Both the position numbers and the translations under genes were made by a program. A DNA stretch of 47,086 nucleotides from assembly GCA_002787635.1 (NCBI GenBank), contig PCXK01000012.1:1-47086 (forward strand). Direction: 5' to 3'. The stretch is from Alphaproteobacteria bacterium CG11_big_fil_rev_8_21_14_0_20_39_49 (lineage in GTDB: Bacteria; Pseudomonadota; Alphaproteobacteria; Rickettsiales; UBA6187). This document shows positions 36,601-43,528 of this stretch, piece by piece. Below the pieces are notes generated by a model. The model did no database searches, was not told where the DNA came from, and worked only from the letters and a program-made list of their open reading frames with translations. The first letter of the stretch is position 1, and the number at the start of each line of letters is the position of its first letter.

Positions 36601-38018
36601 TTATGGTGCTATCTACCGCATTATTTGACCGCCCGCCGTTTTTGAATGTTATTTGTCATGGTGTGGTATTGGACGAAAAGGGGCAGAAGCTTTCCAAGCG
36701 TTTGAATAACTATGCCGACCCTATGGACGTGTTTGATAAGTTTGGCTCTGATGCTATGCGTTGGGTGATGATATCTGCACCTATTATGCATGGCGGTGAG
36801 TTGCTAATCGACAAAGAAGGCAATATGGTGCGTGATGCTGTGCGTCTGGTGATGAAGCCTATCTGGAATAGCTATAGCTTCTTTACTTTATACGCTAATG
36901 CAGACGGGGTGAAGGCTAAATTCAAGCCTTCATCGGATAATCTGATGGACAGATATATATTGGCAAAATGCAAAAGTGCCGTTTTCGATATTGAAAAAAA
37001 TATGGACGCTTACGATACGCCAAATGCGTGCAAGGCGGTTGAGGATTTCTTTGAGGTGCTGAACAACTGGTATATTAGGCGTAATAAAGAGCGTTTCTGG
37101 CGTTCGGAGCAAGATAGCGATAAGTTTGAAGCTTATAATACGCTTTATACGGTGCTTAATATAATGTGTCGTGCGATAAGCCCTCTATTGCCTTTGTTGT
37201 CTGAAGAAATATGGCAGGGAATAGAAGGCAAGGGAGCAAAGTCGGTGCATCTGGCAGACTTCCCCGATATGTCCGATGTTTTAGACGAAGCACACCTGAT
37301 GCATGATATGGATAGGGTGCGGGATGCTTGTAATGCCGCCCTGTCTATACGTGGTGCGGAAAATATACGTGTAAGACAGCCTCTTGCAAGCTTAACTATA
37401 ATAGACCCTGAGCCGCAAAGGCTTGAAGATTACGCCGACCTGATAAAAGACGAGGTTAATGTTAAAGAGGTTAAGTTCAGTAGCAATGTTGAGAAATTTG
37501 CCGATTTAAGGTTGAAGGTTAATTTCCCTGTGTTGGGAAAAAGGCTTCCTGCTAAAATGAAAGATATAATAGCAGCTACTAAAAAAGGTGAGTGGAAACA
37601 GCTTCCTGACGGTAAAATTGAGGCAGCCGGAGAGGTGTTGACACAAGAGGAGTGTTCGCTTGAATTAGTACCGAAAGCAAAGGGAGGAACGCAGCCTCTT
37701 TCTACTAATGATGCATTGGTGCTATTGGATTTGGACGTTACTAATGAACTAAAAATAGAAGGTGTTGCCAGAGATTTAGTGCGTGTTGTTCAGCAGTCAC
37801 GTAAAGATGCCGATTTGAACATAACCGACCGTATTAATCTGAATGTTGAAACCGATAATAATAATGTTGTTGAGGCACTAAACGGCTTTAACGGTTATAT
37901 AGCGGAGCAGACATTGGCTGACTCGGTATCTGCTGCAAAAGCTGATAATTGTAACCACCGTTTTGAGCAGAAGATAGATGGTGCTGATGTTGTGATAGGT
38001 TTAAGTCGGGTGGCTTAA
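33651..38018 (+). CDS. ileS: Isoleucyl-tRNA synthetase with two in-frame mobile insertions
   Basis: ATG 33651 gives 1455 residues, against roughly 900-1100 for the family. Motifs are intact: the HIGH-like GPPFANGLPHYGH (residues 54-66), editing-domain TTPWTLPSNLALAV and GFGEDDF, HNYPHCWRTDTPLIYKA near 805, and the KMSKS-like KLSKR (1013-1017), followed by the anticodon domain. Extra sequence falls in three blocks: a palindromic element at residues 270-318, a second element carrying a DUF559 nuclease at 527-677, and about 160 further residues on both sides of the second element that I cannot match to normal IleRS. All insertions lie inside or beside the CP1 editing domain. The frame is open throughout, so the enzyme is probably functional; IleRS is essential. 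Confidence 0.96.
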   Translation: MKKYYPEVSSSPDFPKMEENIIRYWKENDAFEQSVDSRDAKKDGKDNEFIFYDGPPFANGLPHYGHLLTGFVKDIFARYQTIKGKKVERRFGWDCHGLPAEMGAEKELGISGRHKIVEYGIDKFNDKCRTSVMKFSGEWEKYVNRQARWVDFQNDYKTMDTGYMESVLWAFKQLYDKGLVYESMRVMPYSWACETPLSNFETRMDNSYRERTDKAITVAFELKDKPKGVPDADSYKVLAWTTTPWTLPSNLALAVGEGIEYACVVVEENYSPLEGESGRGEATDRGGYNQETLKNSSCDKTPHDKLQSNLSTPPQGGSKRVCYIIAVSSVEKYSKEIFSKNKLPFFKNGVWHEVDLEGAKSNEVGLEEFPSLPSVIIDTIKGSDLVGLSYKPLFPYFTETKNAFKIIAADFVAEGDGTGIVHLAPGFGEDDFDACKKEDIAGLSDPKTQVICPVDHAGRYTEELLGIIDRKNINLPIYDETEEVIVYSLDNKPEDAPDADKYHILTSKHGDDCVNIEDRFVCIVKNYSPLKGESGRGEATDRGGYNQEALDRARELRKESTKEEAKLWKYLSGKQLDGFRFRRQQPIYKYIVDFFCPAANLIIELDGSQHVEQKEYDDKRTAFLESKGYQVLRFWNNEVNENIEGVVEKILDVLKNSSQNAPHEISAKSQLPLKGGVASAELQGESVCYLIPLNKNTISYVISDPYFNLGSFFSYSLECFEDINVYSKDGKELKTSIINSDFLGNETLKNALYLKRLSVIAQTEGKSDSEPYKPEQLEKNGLVNLRIINYLKQTGRLIKSEDYKHNYPHCWRTDTPLIYKAVPSWYVEVTKFKDRMVELNQQINWIPNHVKDGQFGKWLENARDWSISRNRFWGSPIPIWRSDNPKNNKLYVFGSIKELEEFFEVKVEDLHRPFIDTLTKPDPEDENYTLRRVEDVFDCWFESGSMPYAQAHYPFENKEWFESHFPADFIVEYVAQTRGWFYTLMVLSTALFDRPPFLNVICHGVVLDEKGQKLSKRLNNYADPMDVFDKFGSDAMRWVMISAPIMHGGELLIDKEGNMVRDAVRLVMKPIWNSYSFFTLYANADGVKAKFKPSSDNLMDRYILAKCKSAVFDIEKNMDAYDTPNACKAVEDFFEVLNNWYIRRNKERFWRSEQDSDKFEAYNTLYTVLNIMCRAISPLLPLLSEEIWQGIEGKGAKSVHLADFPDMSDVLDEAHLMHDMDRVRDACNAALSIRGAENIRVRQPLASLTIIDPEPQRLEDYADLIKDEVNVKEVKFSSNVEKFADLRLKVNFPVLGKRLPAKMKDIIAATKKGEWKQLPDGKIEAAGEVLTQEECSLELVPKAKGGTQPLSTNDALVLLDLDVTNELKIEGVARDLVRVVQQSRKDADLNITDRINLNVETDNNNVVEALNGFNGYIAEQTLADSVSAAKADNCNHRFEQKIDGADVVIGLSRVA
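34459..34604. mobile_element. Palindromic element inside ileS, short copy
   Basis: The ends are perfect 21-base inverted repeats (ACTCCCCCC..GGGGGAGT at 34459-34479, its reverse complement at 34584-34604). Both sides are bounded by TA (34458-34459 and 34604-34605), suggesting a TA target duplication. Inside, CCGTGGGGGGT pairs with ACCCCCCACG, and GATAAATTAC pairs with GTAATTTATC around three bases. It is read through in frame as about 49 residues beginning YSPLEGESGRGEATDRGG. It has no recognisable domain and looks like a deletion derivative of the copy at 35230-35680. Confidence 0.88.
35230..35680 (+). mobile_element. Palindromic element inside ileS carrying a DUF559 nuclease domain
   Basis: The 451-base unit has the same ends as the short copy (one mismatch in the left repeat) and is also bounded by TA. 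The first 66 or so bases match the short copy with one difference. The interior encodes a DUF559 domain at IleRS residues 546-657: LDRARELRKESTKEEAKLW, FRFRRQQPIYKYIVDFFC, IIELDGSQH and GYQVLRFWNNEV. Candidate PD-(D/E)XK residues are Asp593, Glu604 and Asp606, with Gln609 and His610 beside them. There is no in-frame ATG or GTG in the element, so the domain has no start of its own. A GAGATTT/AAATCTC hairpin lies near the right end. Confidence 0.9.
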
Positions 38019-38075
38019 TGATAGGAGTATTCCAAGGGGGTTCTAACTTTTTAAAAGTAGGTTCCACCTATTAAT

Positions 38076-38157
38076 GTCATCCCCGCCTACGTGCGGGGAT
38101 CTTCTGTCAATTAAAACAGATCCCCCTATAATTTTCTAAGAAAATTCGGGGGATGAC
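38076..38157. repeat. GTCATCCCC-type palindromic repeat, family C, copy 1
   Basis: An 82-base unit with outer ends GTCATCCCC and GGGGGATGAC. It contains two hairpins: CCCCGC..GCGGGG on the left, and GATCCCCC..TTTTC paired with GAAAATTCGGGGG on the right. It lies behind ileS; the gap to the next gene (203 bases) has nothing else I can name. Confidence 0.8.
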
Positions 38158-38221
38158 GACCTATGGTGCGGAAGTTATTTTAAATCACTATAAACAAACC
38201 CGTGGAATGACAAAAAAGAAC

Positions 38222-38695
38222 TTAATCAAAAACTTCGTCAGATTTAATGCCCCACAGGTATTTTGATTCTATCCAGCCTTTTTCTTCTTTTACTAAAATT
38301 TTACACCATTGCGTTTTGCATTCTTCAAGCTCTGCTACTACTCCACTTTCTGCGATGGCGACAACTTTGGCGTTGTTCATGGGCAGTCGATAAATTTCCT
38401 GTACGCCGTTGGCACTTATTACGGCAGTTCTCCGACCTGTTAAAAGGCTTTCGTGAATCCAGCCTGCCTCACCCTTTATGTCGCGAATTTTTCTCCAGCC
38501 CTCAAAGGTGGCAGTCACCTCAACGGGCCATTTCTCCCTTTTGTAAACCCATTGGATAGGGTAGCGAACACTAGGGCCTGTACGGACATTTGCCTCTGAG
38601 TCCTTTATAGAGGCAAAATAAGGCACTTTTGCGTTAGAATCGGCATGTGCAAATATAGGTGAGAACAAAATTAGAAATATAGTTATAAGTCGCAT
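38222..38695 (-). CDS. Exported SH3-domain protein
   Basis: The 157-residue protein has an N-terminal signal peptide (MRLITIFLILFSPIFAHADS). A bacterial SH3-like domain follows at about residues 28-85, with the hallmark NVRTGPSVRYPIQWVYKR and EGWRKIRDIKGEAGWIHESLL, and a second, weaker SH3-like copy fills the C-terminal half (ending GWIESKYLWGI). Proteins of this kind act in the periplasm, probably on or near peptidoglycan; the partner is unknown. It is convergent with ileS. Confidence 0.85.
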   Translation of the reverse strand: MRLITIFLILFSPIFAHADSNAKVPYFASIKDSEANVRTGPSVRYPIQWVYKREKWPVEVTATFEGWRKIRDIKGEAGWIHESLLTGRRTAVISANGVQEIYRLPMNNAKVVAIAESGVVAELEECKTQWCKILVKEEKGWIESKYLWGIKSDEVFD

Positions 38696-38748
38696 TTTTT
38701 ATTTTTTATTTTATAGTTAGCAATAAGTTATTCAGTTTAATTTGTAGA

Positions 38749-38773
38749 GATCCCCGAACAAGTCGGGGATGAC
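38749..38773. repeat. Short GATCCCCGA hairpin, family C, copy 2
   Basis: GATCCCCGA and TCGGGGATGAC enclose a 5-base loop. This is a half-unit of the longer family C repeat. It lies between the divergent SH3-protein gene and hemB. Confidence 0.75.
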
Positions 38774-38818
38774 AATTCTAACTCTTGAAAAGTTAATTTA
38801 CTATAATATAGTTATTAA

Positions 38819-38847
38819 GTGACAAAAGGTCAAAAATTCTATATAAA
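38819..38847 (+). promoter_or_regulatory. Candidate sigma70-type promoter for hemB
   Basis: GTGACA (38819-38824) and TATAAA (38842-38847) are separated by 17 bases, each one base off consensus. Transcription would begin near 38854, about 33 bases before the hemB ATG. Confidence 0.5.
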
Positions 38848-38886
38848 GCAACATCTGTGCTTACTAATTAATCAAAAGCAATTTTA

Positions 38887-39900
38887 ATGAATATTTTGAA
38901 TAATACAATAAGTAGTTTTCCCGATATAAGACTGAGAAGAAACCGAAGCTCTGACTGGTCAAGGAGAATCGTTGCCGAAAATAAAGTTTCGGCGGACGAT
39001 TTGATATTGCCGTTATTCGTGCAGGAAGGGGATAACAAGAAGTCACAAATTGCGTCTATGCCTTCTGTGGAAAGGCTATCTATCGACCTGATGCTTGAAA
39101 AGGTGAATGTCGCATGTGAAAAAGGGATACCGGCAGTTGCCCTGTTCCCTGTTGTGCCGCCGGAGAAAAAATCAGAAGACGCTAAAGAGGCTTATAATGC
39201 AAATAATCTGGTGTCTAAGGCGTTATCTGCAATAAAGGAGAATTTTTCCGATATAGGTGTTATATGCGATGTGGCACTTGACCCATACACAAGCCACGGT
39301 CAGGACGGGCTGGTAACAGGTGGAAAAATATTAAATGATGAAACGGTTGATATTCTTTGCAGACAGGCTGTTTGCCTAGCTGAGGCGGGAGCGGATATTG
39401 TCGCACCGTCCGATATGATGGACGGAAGGGTAAGGGCTGTAAGGCAAGCCCTTGATAATAAAAAGTTTAATGATGTTAAGATACTTTCATATGCCGCTAA
39501 GTACGCTTCATGTTTTTATGGTCCTTTCAGGGACGCTGTAGGCTCTGCCGCTAATTTAGGCAAGGCTGACAAGAAAACTTATCAGATGGATCCGGCAAAC
39601 TCGGACGAGGCATTAAGAGAGGTGCAGCTTGATATTGCAGAAGGTGCTGATATGATAATGGTCAAACCGGGTATGCCGTATCTTGATATAATACGCCGTG
39701 TGCGGGATAATTTTAATATACCGATTCTGGCATATCAGGTAAGCGGTGAATATGCTATGCTCAAAGCCGCTTCACAAAATGGCTGGCTAGATGAAAAAGC
39801 GGCTATGTATGAGTCTATTGTAGCATTTAAAAGAGCGGGTGCATCTTGCGTATTTACATATGCAGCTATAGAAATTGCGGATAATTTAAGTAAGGGGTAA
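38887..39900 (+). CDS. hemB: Delta-aminolevulinic acid dehydratase (porphobilinogen synthase)
   Basis: HemB joins two aminolevulinate molecules into porphobilinogen in haem synthesis. The 337-residue protein has RLRRNRSSDWSRRIVAE at the start, DVALDPYTSHGQDGLV, AGADIVAPSDMMDGRV, the active-site lysine in ILSYAAKYASCFYGPFRDA and the Schiff-base lysine in MVKPGMPYLDIIRRV. The DPYTxHGQDG loop lacks the cysteine cluster of the zinc-dependent class, suggesting a magnesium-type enzyme. SCO1, tyrS and tatA follow closely. Confidence 0.97.
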   Translation: MNILNNTISSFPDIRLRRNRSSDWSRRIVAENKVSADDLILPLFVQEGDNKKSQIASMPSVERLSIDLMLEKVNVACEKGIPAVALFPVVPPEKKSEDAKEAYNANNLVSKALSAIKENFSDIGVICDVALDPYTSHGQDGLVTGGKILNDETVDILCRQAVCLAEAGADIVAPSDMMDGRVRAVRQALDNKKFNDVKILSYAAKYASCFYGPFRDAVGSAANLGKADKKTYQMDPANSDEALREVQLDIAEGADMIMVKPGMPYLDIIRRVRDNFNIPILAYQVSGEYAMLKAASQNGWLDEKAAMYESIVAFKRAGASCVFTYAAIEIADNLSKG

Positions 39901-39902
39901 CA

Positions 39903-40517
39903 ATGTTTAATACTTTTAAATATATATTCATACCTGCCATAGCGTTGGTTATAACAATGAAAATATATACCGCATGGGTAAAACCGGCGGTAAGTCCGGA
40001 TATACCTGCCGGTGAAGAAGGTAGTGGTGAGGTTCTTATAGGCGGGTCGTTCTCGCTTACCAATCAGGACGGGGAAACAGTAACCGATAAGGATTTCTTA
40101 GGCAAATATATGTTGGTATATTTCGGCTTTTCAAACTGCCCTATGATTTGTCCTACGGATATGAACAATATTTCGCTGTCTATAGCGGGAGTGGGTGAAG
40201 AAATGGCTGAAAAAATACAGCCGATATTCATAACGATTGACCCTAAAAGAGATACCGTGGAAAATCTAAAGTCGTTTATAACTAATTTTCACCCTAAATT
40301 TCAAGCCTTAACCGGAACTCCTGAACAAATAGCTTCAGTTGCGAATGCTTACAGGGTCTATTATAAGGAAGCAAAGGCGGAAGATTTGCAGGAATATTTA
40401 ATGGATCATACCGCTTATATATATTTAATGGGAAAAGACGGCAAATATATAGGTCACTTTAATCATGGTCAGGATATTTCGGAAATAATAAGTGGTTTAA
40501 AAAAGTTTATTCAGTAA
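39903..40517 (+). CDS. SCO1/SenC-family copper chaperone
   Basis: A 204-residue protein with one N-terminal membrane anchor (about residues 7-24) and a periplasmic thioredoxin-like domain. The copper site shows the C-x3-C motif in GFSNCPMICPTDMNNIS and the distal His in YLMDHTAYIYLM. ITIDPKRDTVENLKSF is also typical. Family members help assemble the CuA site of cytochrome c oxidase; no oxidase genes are in the window. It starts two bases after hemB. Confidence 0.94.
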   Translation: MFNTFKYIFIPAIALVITMKIYTAWVKPAVSPDIPAGEEGSGEVLIGGSFSLTNQDGETVTDKDFLGKYMLVYFGFSNCPMICPTDMNNISLSIAGVGEEMAEKIQPIFITIDPKRDTVENLKSFITNFHPKFQALTGTPEQIASVANAYRVYYKEAKAEDLQEYLMDHTAYIYLMGKDGKYIGHFNHGQDISEIISGLKKFIQ

Positions 40518-40526
40518 GATAAAATA

Positions 40527-41957
40527 ATGGCAAAATCGGAATTTTTAAAAATATTTAATGAACGTGGTTTTTTTCATCAATGTACCGATGAAGAAGGGCT
40601 GGATAAATTATTATCGACAAAGGGTCAGCGTGTATATATCGGTTTTGACTGTACGGCAACCAGTTTGCATGTAGGTAGTCTGATTCAGATAATGATATTA
40701 AGATGGCTACAAAAATGCGGTCATAAGCCGATAGTCCTTTTAGGCGGAGGAACTACCAAAGTAGGTGATCCTTCAGGCAAGGACGAAACAAGAAAGTTAC
40801 AGACTTCCGATAGTATCCGAAAAAATATGGACGGTATCAGGAGCATTATCGGAAAGTTCATAAAGTTCGGTGAGGGTGAAACCGATGCAGTTTTGGTCAA
40901 TAATGATGATTGGCTTGGTAGCCTAAAATATATAGATTTTCTACGTGATATCGGCTCGCATTTTTCGGTGAACCGTATGCTTAGTTTTGAAAGCGTGAAA
41001 ATGCGTCTGGACAGAGAGCAGAATTTAAGCTTCCTTGAATTTAACTATATGATATTACAGGCATATGACTTTGTGGAGTTATATAATAAATATGGCTGTA
41101 GAGTGCAAATCGGCGGTTCCGACCAATGGGGTAATATTATAAACGGGATTGACCTGCATCTTAGGCTACAAACTAAAAACAAGTGTGAAGAAGTATTGGA
41201 TATAGATATATCTAATGGTTTGAAAGATTACCTTGATATGGCTAGAGATCAATATCCAGAGTTTTGTAAAGGAAAGAATATTTCTCTTTGGACTCCACTT
41301 GAGGCTATCAAGCCTGAAACGAAAAAATTGAAAGTAAGATATGAGTATCACCCTGATTCAGATTTGTACGGGCTTACAACACCGCTTATCACAACTGCAT
41401 CAGGTGCAAAGATGGGCAAAACTGCACAAGGTGCGGTGTGGCTGACCGAGGATATGGTATCCCCTTATGACTACTGGCAGTTCTGGCGTAATACCGAAGA
41501 TAAAGATGTGGGGCGGTTTTTAAGGTTGTTCACCGAGCTTGATATTGCGGAAATTGAAAGGCTGGAAAAATTAGAAGGTGCTGAAATAAATCAGGCAAAA
41601 ATAATTCTGGCAAATGAAGCAACAAAGATATGTCATGGCGAGCAGGCTGCTAAAGATTCGGAAGAAACAGCCAGAAAAACCTTTGAGCAAGGCGGCATAG
41701 GGGATTTTTTGCCTGTGGTGGAAATAGCAAAAGCCGAGCTGGAAATCGGTATCCCTGCGTTTAAGATGTTAATGCAGGCAGGTTTGGCAGATTCGGGCAA
41801 AGCCGCAAAAAGATTGATACAAGGCGGCGGTGCAAAAATTAATGATAATAAGATTGAAGACGAGATGATTAATATCGGTCTGGATTTTATCAACAGCGAT
41901 GGTGTTATAAAGTTATCGTCAGGAAAGAAAAAGCATGCTTTGGTTAAAGCGGTTTAG
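40527..41957 (+). CDS. tyrS: Tyrosyl-tRNA synthetase with an extra segment before KMSKS
   Basis: The class I core is clear: [17 protein letters not shown] with the HIGH-like LHVG (about residue 47), [57 protein letters not shown] and the KMSKS-like KMGKT (295-299). The C-terminal S4 domain follows ([27 protein letters not shown]). At 476 residues it is about 60 longer than usual. The surplus lies at about residues 213-275, between the tyrosine-binding motif and [15 protein letters not shown], where the family normally has only a short link. Confidence 0.97.
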   Translation: MAKSEFLKIFNERGFFHQCTDEEGLDKLLSTKGQRVYIGFDCTATSLHVGSLIQIMILRWLQKCGHKPIVLLGGGTTKVGDPSGKDETRKLQTSDSIRKNMDGIRSIIGKFIKFGEGETDAVLVNNDDWLGSLKYIDFLRDIGSHFSVNRMLSFESVKMRLDREQNLSFLEFNYMILQAYDFVELYNKYGCRVQIGGSDQWGNIINGIDLHLRLQTKNKCEEVLDIDISNGLKDYLDMARDQYPEFCKGKNISLWTPLEAIKPETKKLKVRYEYHPDSDLYGLTTPLITTASGAKMGKTAQGAVWLTEDMVSPYDYWQFWRNTEDKDVGRFLRLFTELDIAEIERLEKLEGAEINQAKIILANEATKICHGEQAAKDSEETARKTFEQGGIGDFLPVVEIAKAELEIGIPAFKMLMQAGLADSGKAAKRLIQGGGAKINDNKIEDEMINIGLDFINSDGVIKLSSGKKKHALVKAV

Positions 41958-41976
41958 TTTTACAGGAGAAGAAAAA

Positions 41977-42174
41977 ATGAGTCCTAGTATTTGGCAGTTA
42001 TTATTGGTTGTTATTGTGGTTTTCGTGATATTTGGTGCCGGAAAATTACCTAAAGTTATGGGCGATCTTGGTAAAGGTGTTCGAAACCTTAAAGAGGGTC
42101 TAAAGGGTGACGATGAGGAAACAAAAGAATTGGCATCTGAGAAAATCGAAGAAAAAAAAGGGAAGAAAAAGTAA
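41977..42174 (+). CDS. tatA: Twin-arginine translocase subunit TatA
   Basis: ATG 41977 gives 65 residues with AGGAGA seven bases upstream; an in-frame ATG at 41935 lies inside tyrS and is not supported. The pattern is diagnostic: one membrane helix LLLVVIVVFVIFGAGKLPKVMGDLGKGVRNLKEGLKG with the F-G hinge and amphipathic helix, then a charged tail ending in lysines. TatA forms the variable-size pore that exports folded proteins. tatB and tatC are not in the window. Confidence 0.95.
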   Translation: MSPSIWQLLLVVIVVFVIFGAGKLPKVMGDLGKGVRNLKEGLKGDDEETKELASEKIEEKKGKKK

Positions 42175-42192
42175 TTCTCCCGCTTTCTTCCC
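42152..42192 (-). terminator. Rho-independent terminator for the RDD gene, inside tatA
   Basis: On the - strand, GGGAAGAAA and TTTCTTCCC form a perfect 9-base stem around a 15-base loop, followed by eight T. It begins 14 bases beyond the RDD gene stop. The right arm and the T-run overlap the lysine codons at the 3' end of tatA on the opposite strand. Confidence 0.6.
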
Positions 42193-42205
42193 CTCAGTAT
42201 TTTGA

Positions 42206-42832
42206 TTACATTGATTTAGCGTAAACTACTCTGGTATCTGCTACCATGTCATGTAGTGCTTTCTTTTGGTTTGTAAATCCTGCCATGATGTAGCCTATAC
42301 ATAAAGTTAAGGCTGAAAGTACGGTTGCCCAAAAACGACCGAATGCTCTTAAGTAAGTAATTTTTGAGCCGTCTGCTCTTATTACTCTTAGACCGAGTAT
42401 TTTCTTTCCTAAGGTTGCCTGAAGCGGTGAGCCTGTGGTTACAGTCATATATAAAATGTGTATAACCGTTCCCAGCCATGAGGTGTTAGCAGATGCTTGC
42501 CCTGCTTCCATTGAATAATCTGTTACAATTAACTGTATTCCGGTTACAGCTTGGACAGCGTACATAGCAACTCCCAGAATCAGCCCATCAATAATTACAG
42601 CTAAGAATCTAATCCAAAAACCGGCATATTTAACGTTTTCCATGCTTGGTTGACCACTTGCCGAACCACCACCACCGTTAGACATATTCTGTCCCTGCAT
42701 AGGTGGAGGGTTGTTTTGCGGTGTTGCCTGCTGTGGCTGCGGTGCAGTCTGTTGCAGTTGGGCTGCCTGTTGTGGTTGAGGAGGTTGTTGCGGCATAGAA
42801 TGAGGTGTGTTCATGTTTTTGTCTTCTGACAT
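42206..42832 (-). CDS. RDD-family membrane protein with a Gln/Pro-rich N terminus
   Basis: The 208-residue protein has a low-complexity N terminus of about 60 residues (runs of Q, P and A, then a Gly/Asn/Ser stretch). The RDD domain follows, with YAGFWIRFLAVIIDGLILG (R and D of the motif), GSPLQATLGKKILGLRVI and RAFGRFWATV. Three or four membrane spans are seen. The function of the family is unclear; transport has been proposed. GGAG precedes ATG 42832 and a good promoter lies upstream. Confidence 0.88.
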   Translation of the reverse strand: MSEDKNMNTPHSMPQQPPQPQQAAQLQQTAPQPQQATPQNNPPPMQGQNMSNGGGGSASGQPSMENVKYAGFWIRFLAVIIDGLILGVAMYAVQAVTGIQLIVTDYSMEAGQASANTSWLGTVIHILYMTVTTGSPLQATLGKKILGLRVIRADGSKITYLRAFGRFWATVLSALTLCIGYIMAGFTNQKKALHDMVADTRVVYAKSM

Positions 42833-42862
42833 ATTCTGTCTCCATACAGGTTATGTGTTTAT

Positions 42863-42891
42863 TTAATATAAAGAATATATAATATAGTCAA
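42863..42891 (-). promoter_or_regulatory. Candidate sigma70-type promoter for the RDD gene
   Basis: On the - strand, TTGACT (42891-42886) and TATTAA (42868-42863) are separated by 17 bases, 31 bases before the RDD start codon. Confidence 0.5.
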
Positions 42892-42945
42892 AGTGTTAAA
42901 TAATTCTTAATGCGTAACTCCATGGATAAGGGAGGTTTTATATAT

Positions 42946-42976
42946 CTTGGATACTATGGTCAAGCCATAGTATGAC
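42946..42976 (+). repeat. Dispersed palindrome family A, copy 3
   Basis: Arms ATACTATGG (42951-42959) and CCATAGTAT (42965-42973) around a 5-base loop, identical to the copies at 16731 and 25893. It lies next to the family B element at 42987. Unlike the other two, it is not near a prepilin gene. Confidence 0.9.
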
Positions 42977-42986
42977 AAAAACAGGC

Positions 42987-43199
42987 ATTGCTAACCTAAA
43001 TAGTTAACACGCATTAAATAATGTCATTCCCCGAAAATGCGAAATAAAAATAATAAGTTTACTTAATTATTTTTATGAAGTATTTCGCCAATTTACGTAA
43101 GTAAATTATAGGGGAATCTCCGGCAATTTGAACCGGATTACCCTATAATTTTGTTACGCAAAATTCGGGTAATGACGCAAAACTATACTAGTTAGCAAT
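42987..43199. mobile_element. Family B MITE interrupted by a nested palindrome
   Basis: This 213-base unit is the family B element (compare 17992-18147) in reverse orientation, with the same terminal repeats (ATTGCTAAC at 42987, GTTAGCAAT ending at 43199). It is 57 bases longer. The difference is one block at about 43036-43092 holding a second hairpin (GCGAAATA 43039-43046 with TATTTCGC 43081-43088, and an inner AT-rich stem), inserted in the right-hand hairpin unit. Together with the family A copy it fills the 450-base gap between the RDD gene and the small gene at 43283. Confidence 0.82.
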
Positions 43200-43282
43200 C
43201 CCCAAAAACACTATACTTTAATATATTTTTTATGTAGTAATGGTAAATATATTAATAATTTGGATTTTTGGAGGATAAAGTC

Positions 43283-43528
43283 ATGGAAAATAACGGTACA
43301 CGTAAAAGAGCATTTACCGATGAAGAGGAAAGGATAATTGATAGCGGTATAAAGGAGTTATTTAATAGTCCTAAAGTGGATAATAAAGAGCTTTACGAAT
43401 CATTATCAGGTAAAAAGAAATCTGAAGATATTAAAGTAGAAGGCTCCGCTACACAGGCACTTAAAGCACAAAGGCAAAATGAAGAGGCAATGGCTAAGTG
43501 CGGTTCGGTCGGTTGTATAATTTCATAA
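43283..43528 (+). CDS. Small hydrophilic protein with a CaaX-like C terminus
   Basis: ATG 43283 has a very strong GGAGGA seven bases upstream (an in-frame TTG at 43268 is not needed) and gives 81 residues. The protein is highly charged and probably helical, with no signal peptide or membrane segment. It ends AKCGSVGCIIS: cysteines at 73 and 78, the latter followed by two isoleucines and a final Ser, the shape of a eukaryotic CaaX prenylation signal. I do not recognise the family. It is convergent with nadE with no gap between the two stop codons. Confidence 0.75.
   Translation: MENNGTRKRAFTDEEERIIDSGIKELFNSPKVDNKELYESLSGKKKSEDIKVEGSATQALKAQRQNEEAMAKCGSVGCIIS

Noticed and set aside
33651-38018. 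ileS as a pseudogene disrupted by insertions
   Set aside because: The frame is open for 1455 codons through both elements, and the HIGH-like and KMSKS-like motifs are intact.
42833-43282. CRISPR array in the repeat-rich gap
   Set aside because: The repeats here are hairpin elements of different families, not regularly spaced direct repeats with unique spacers.
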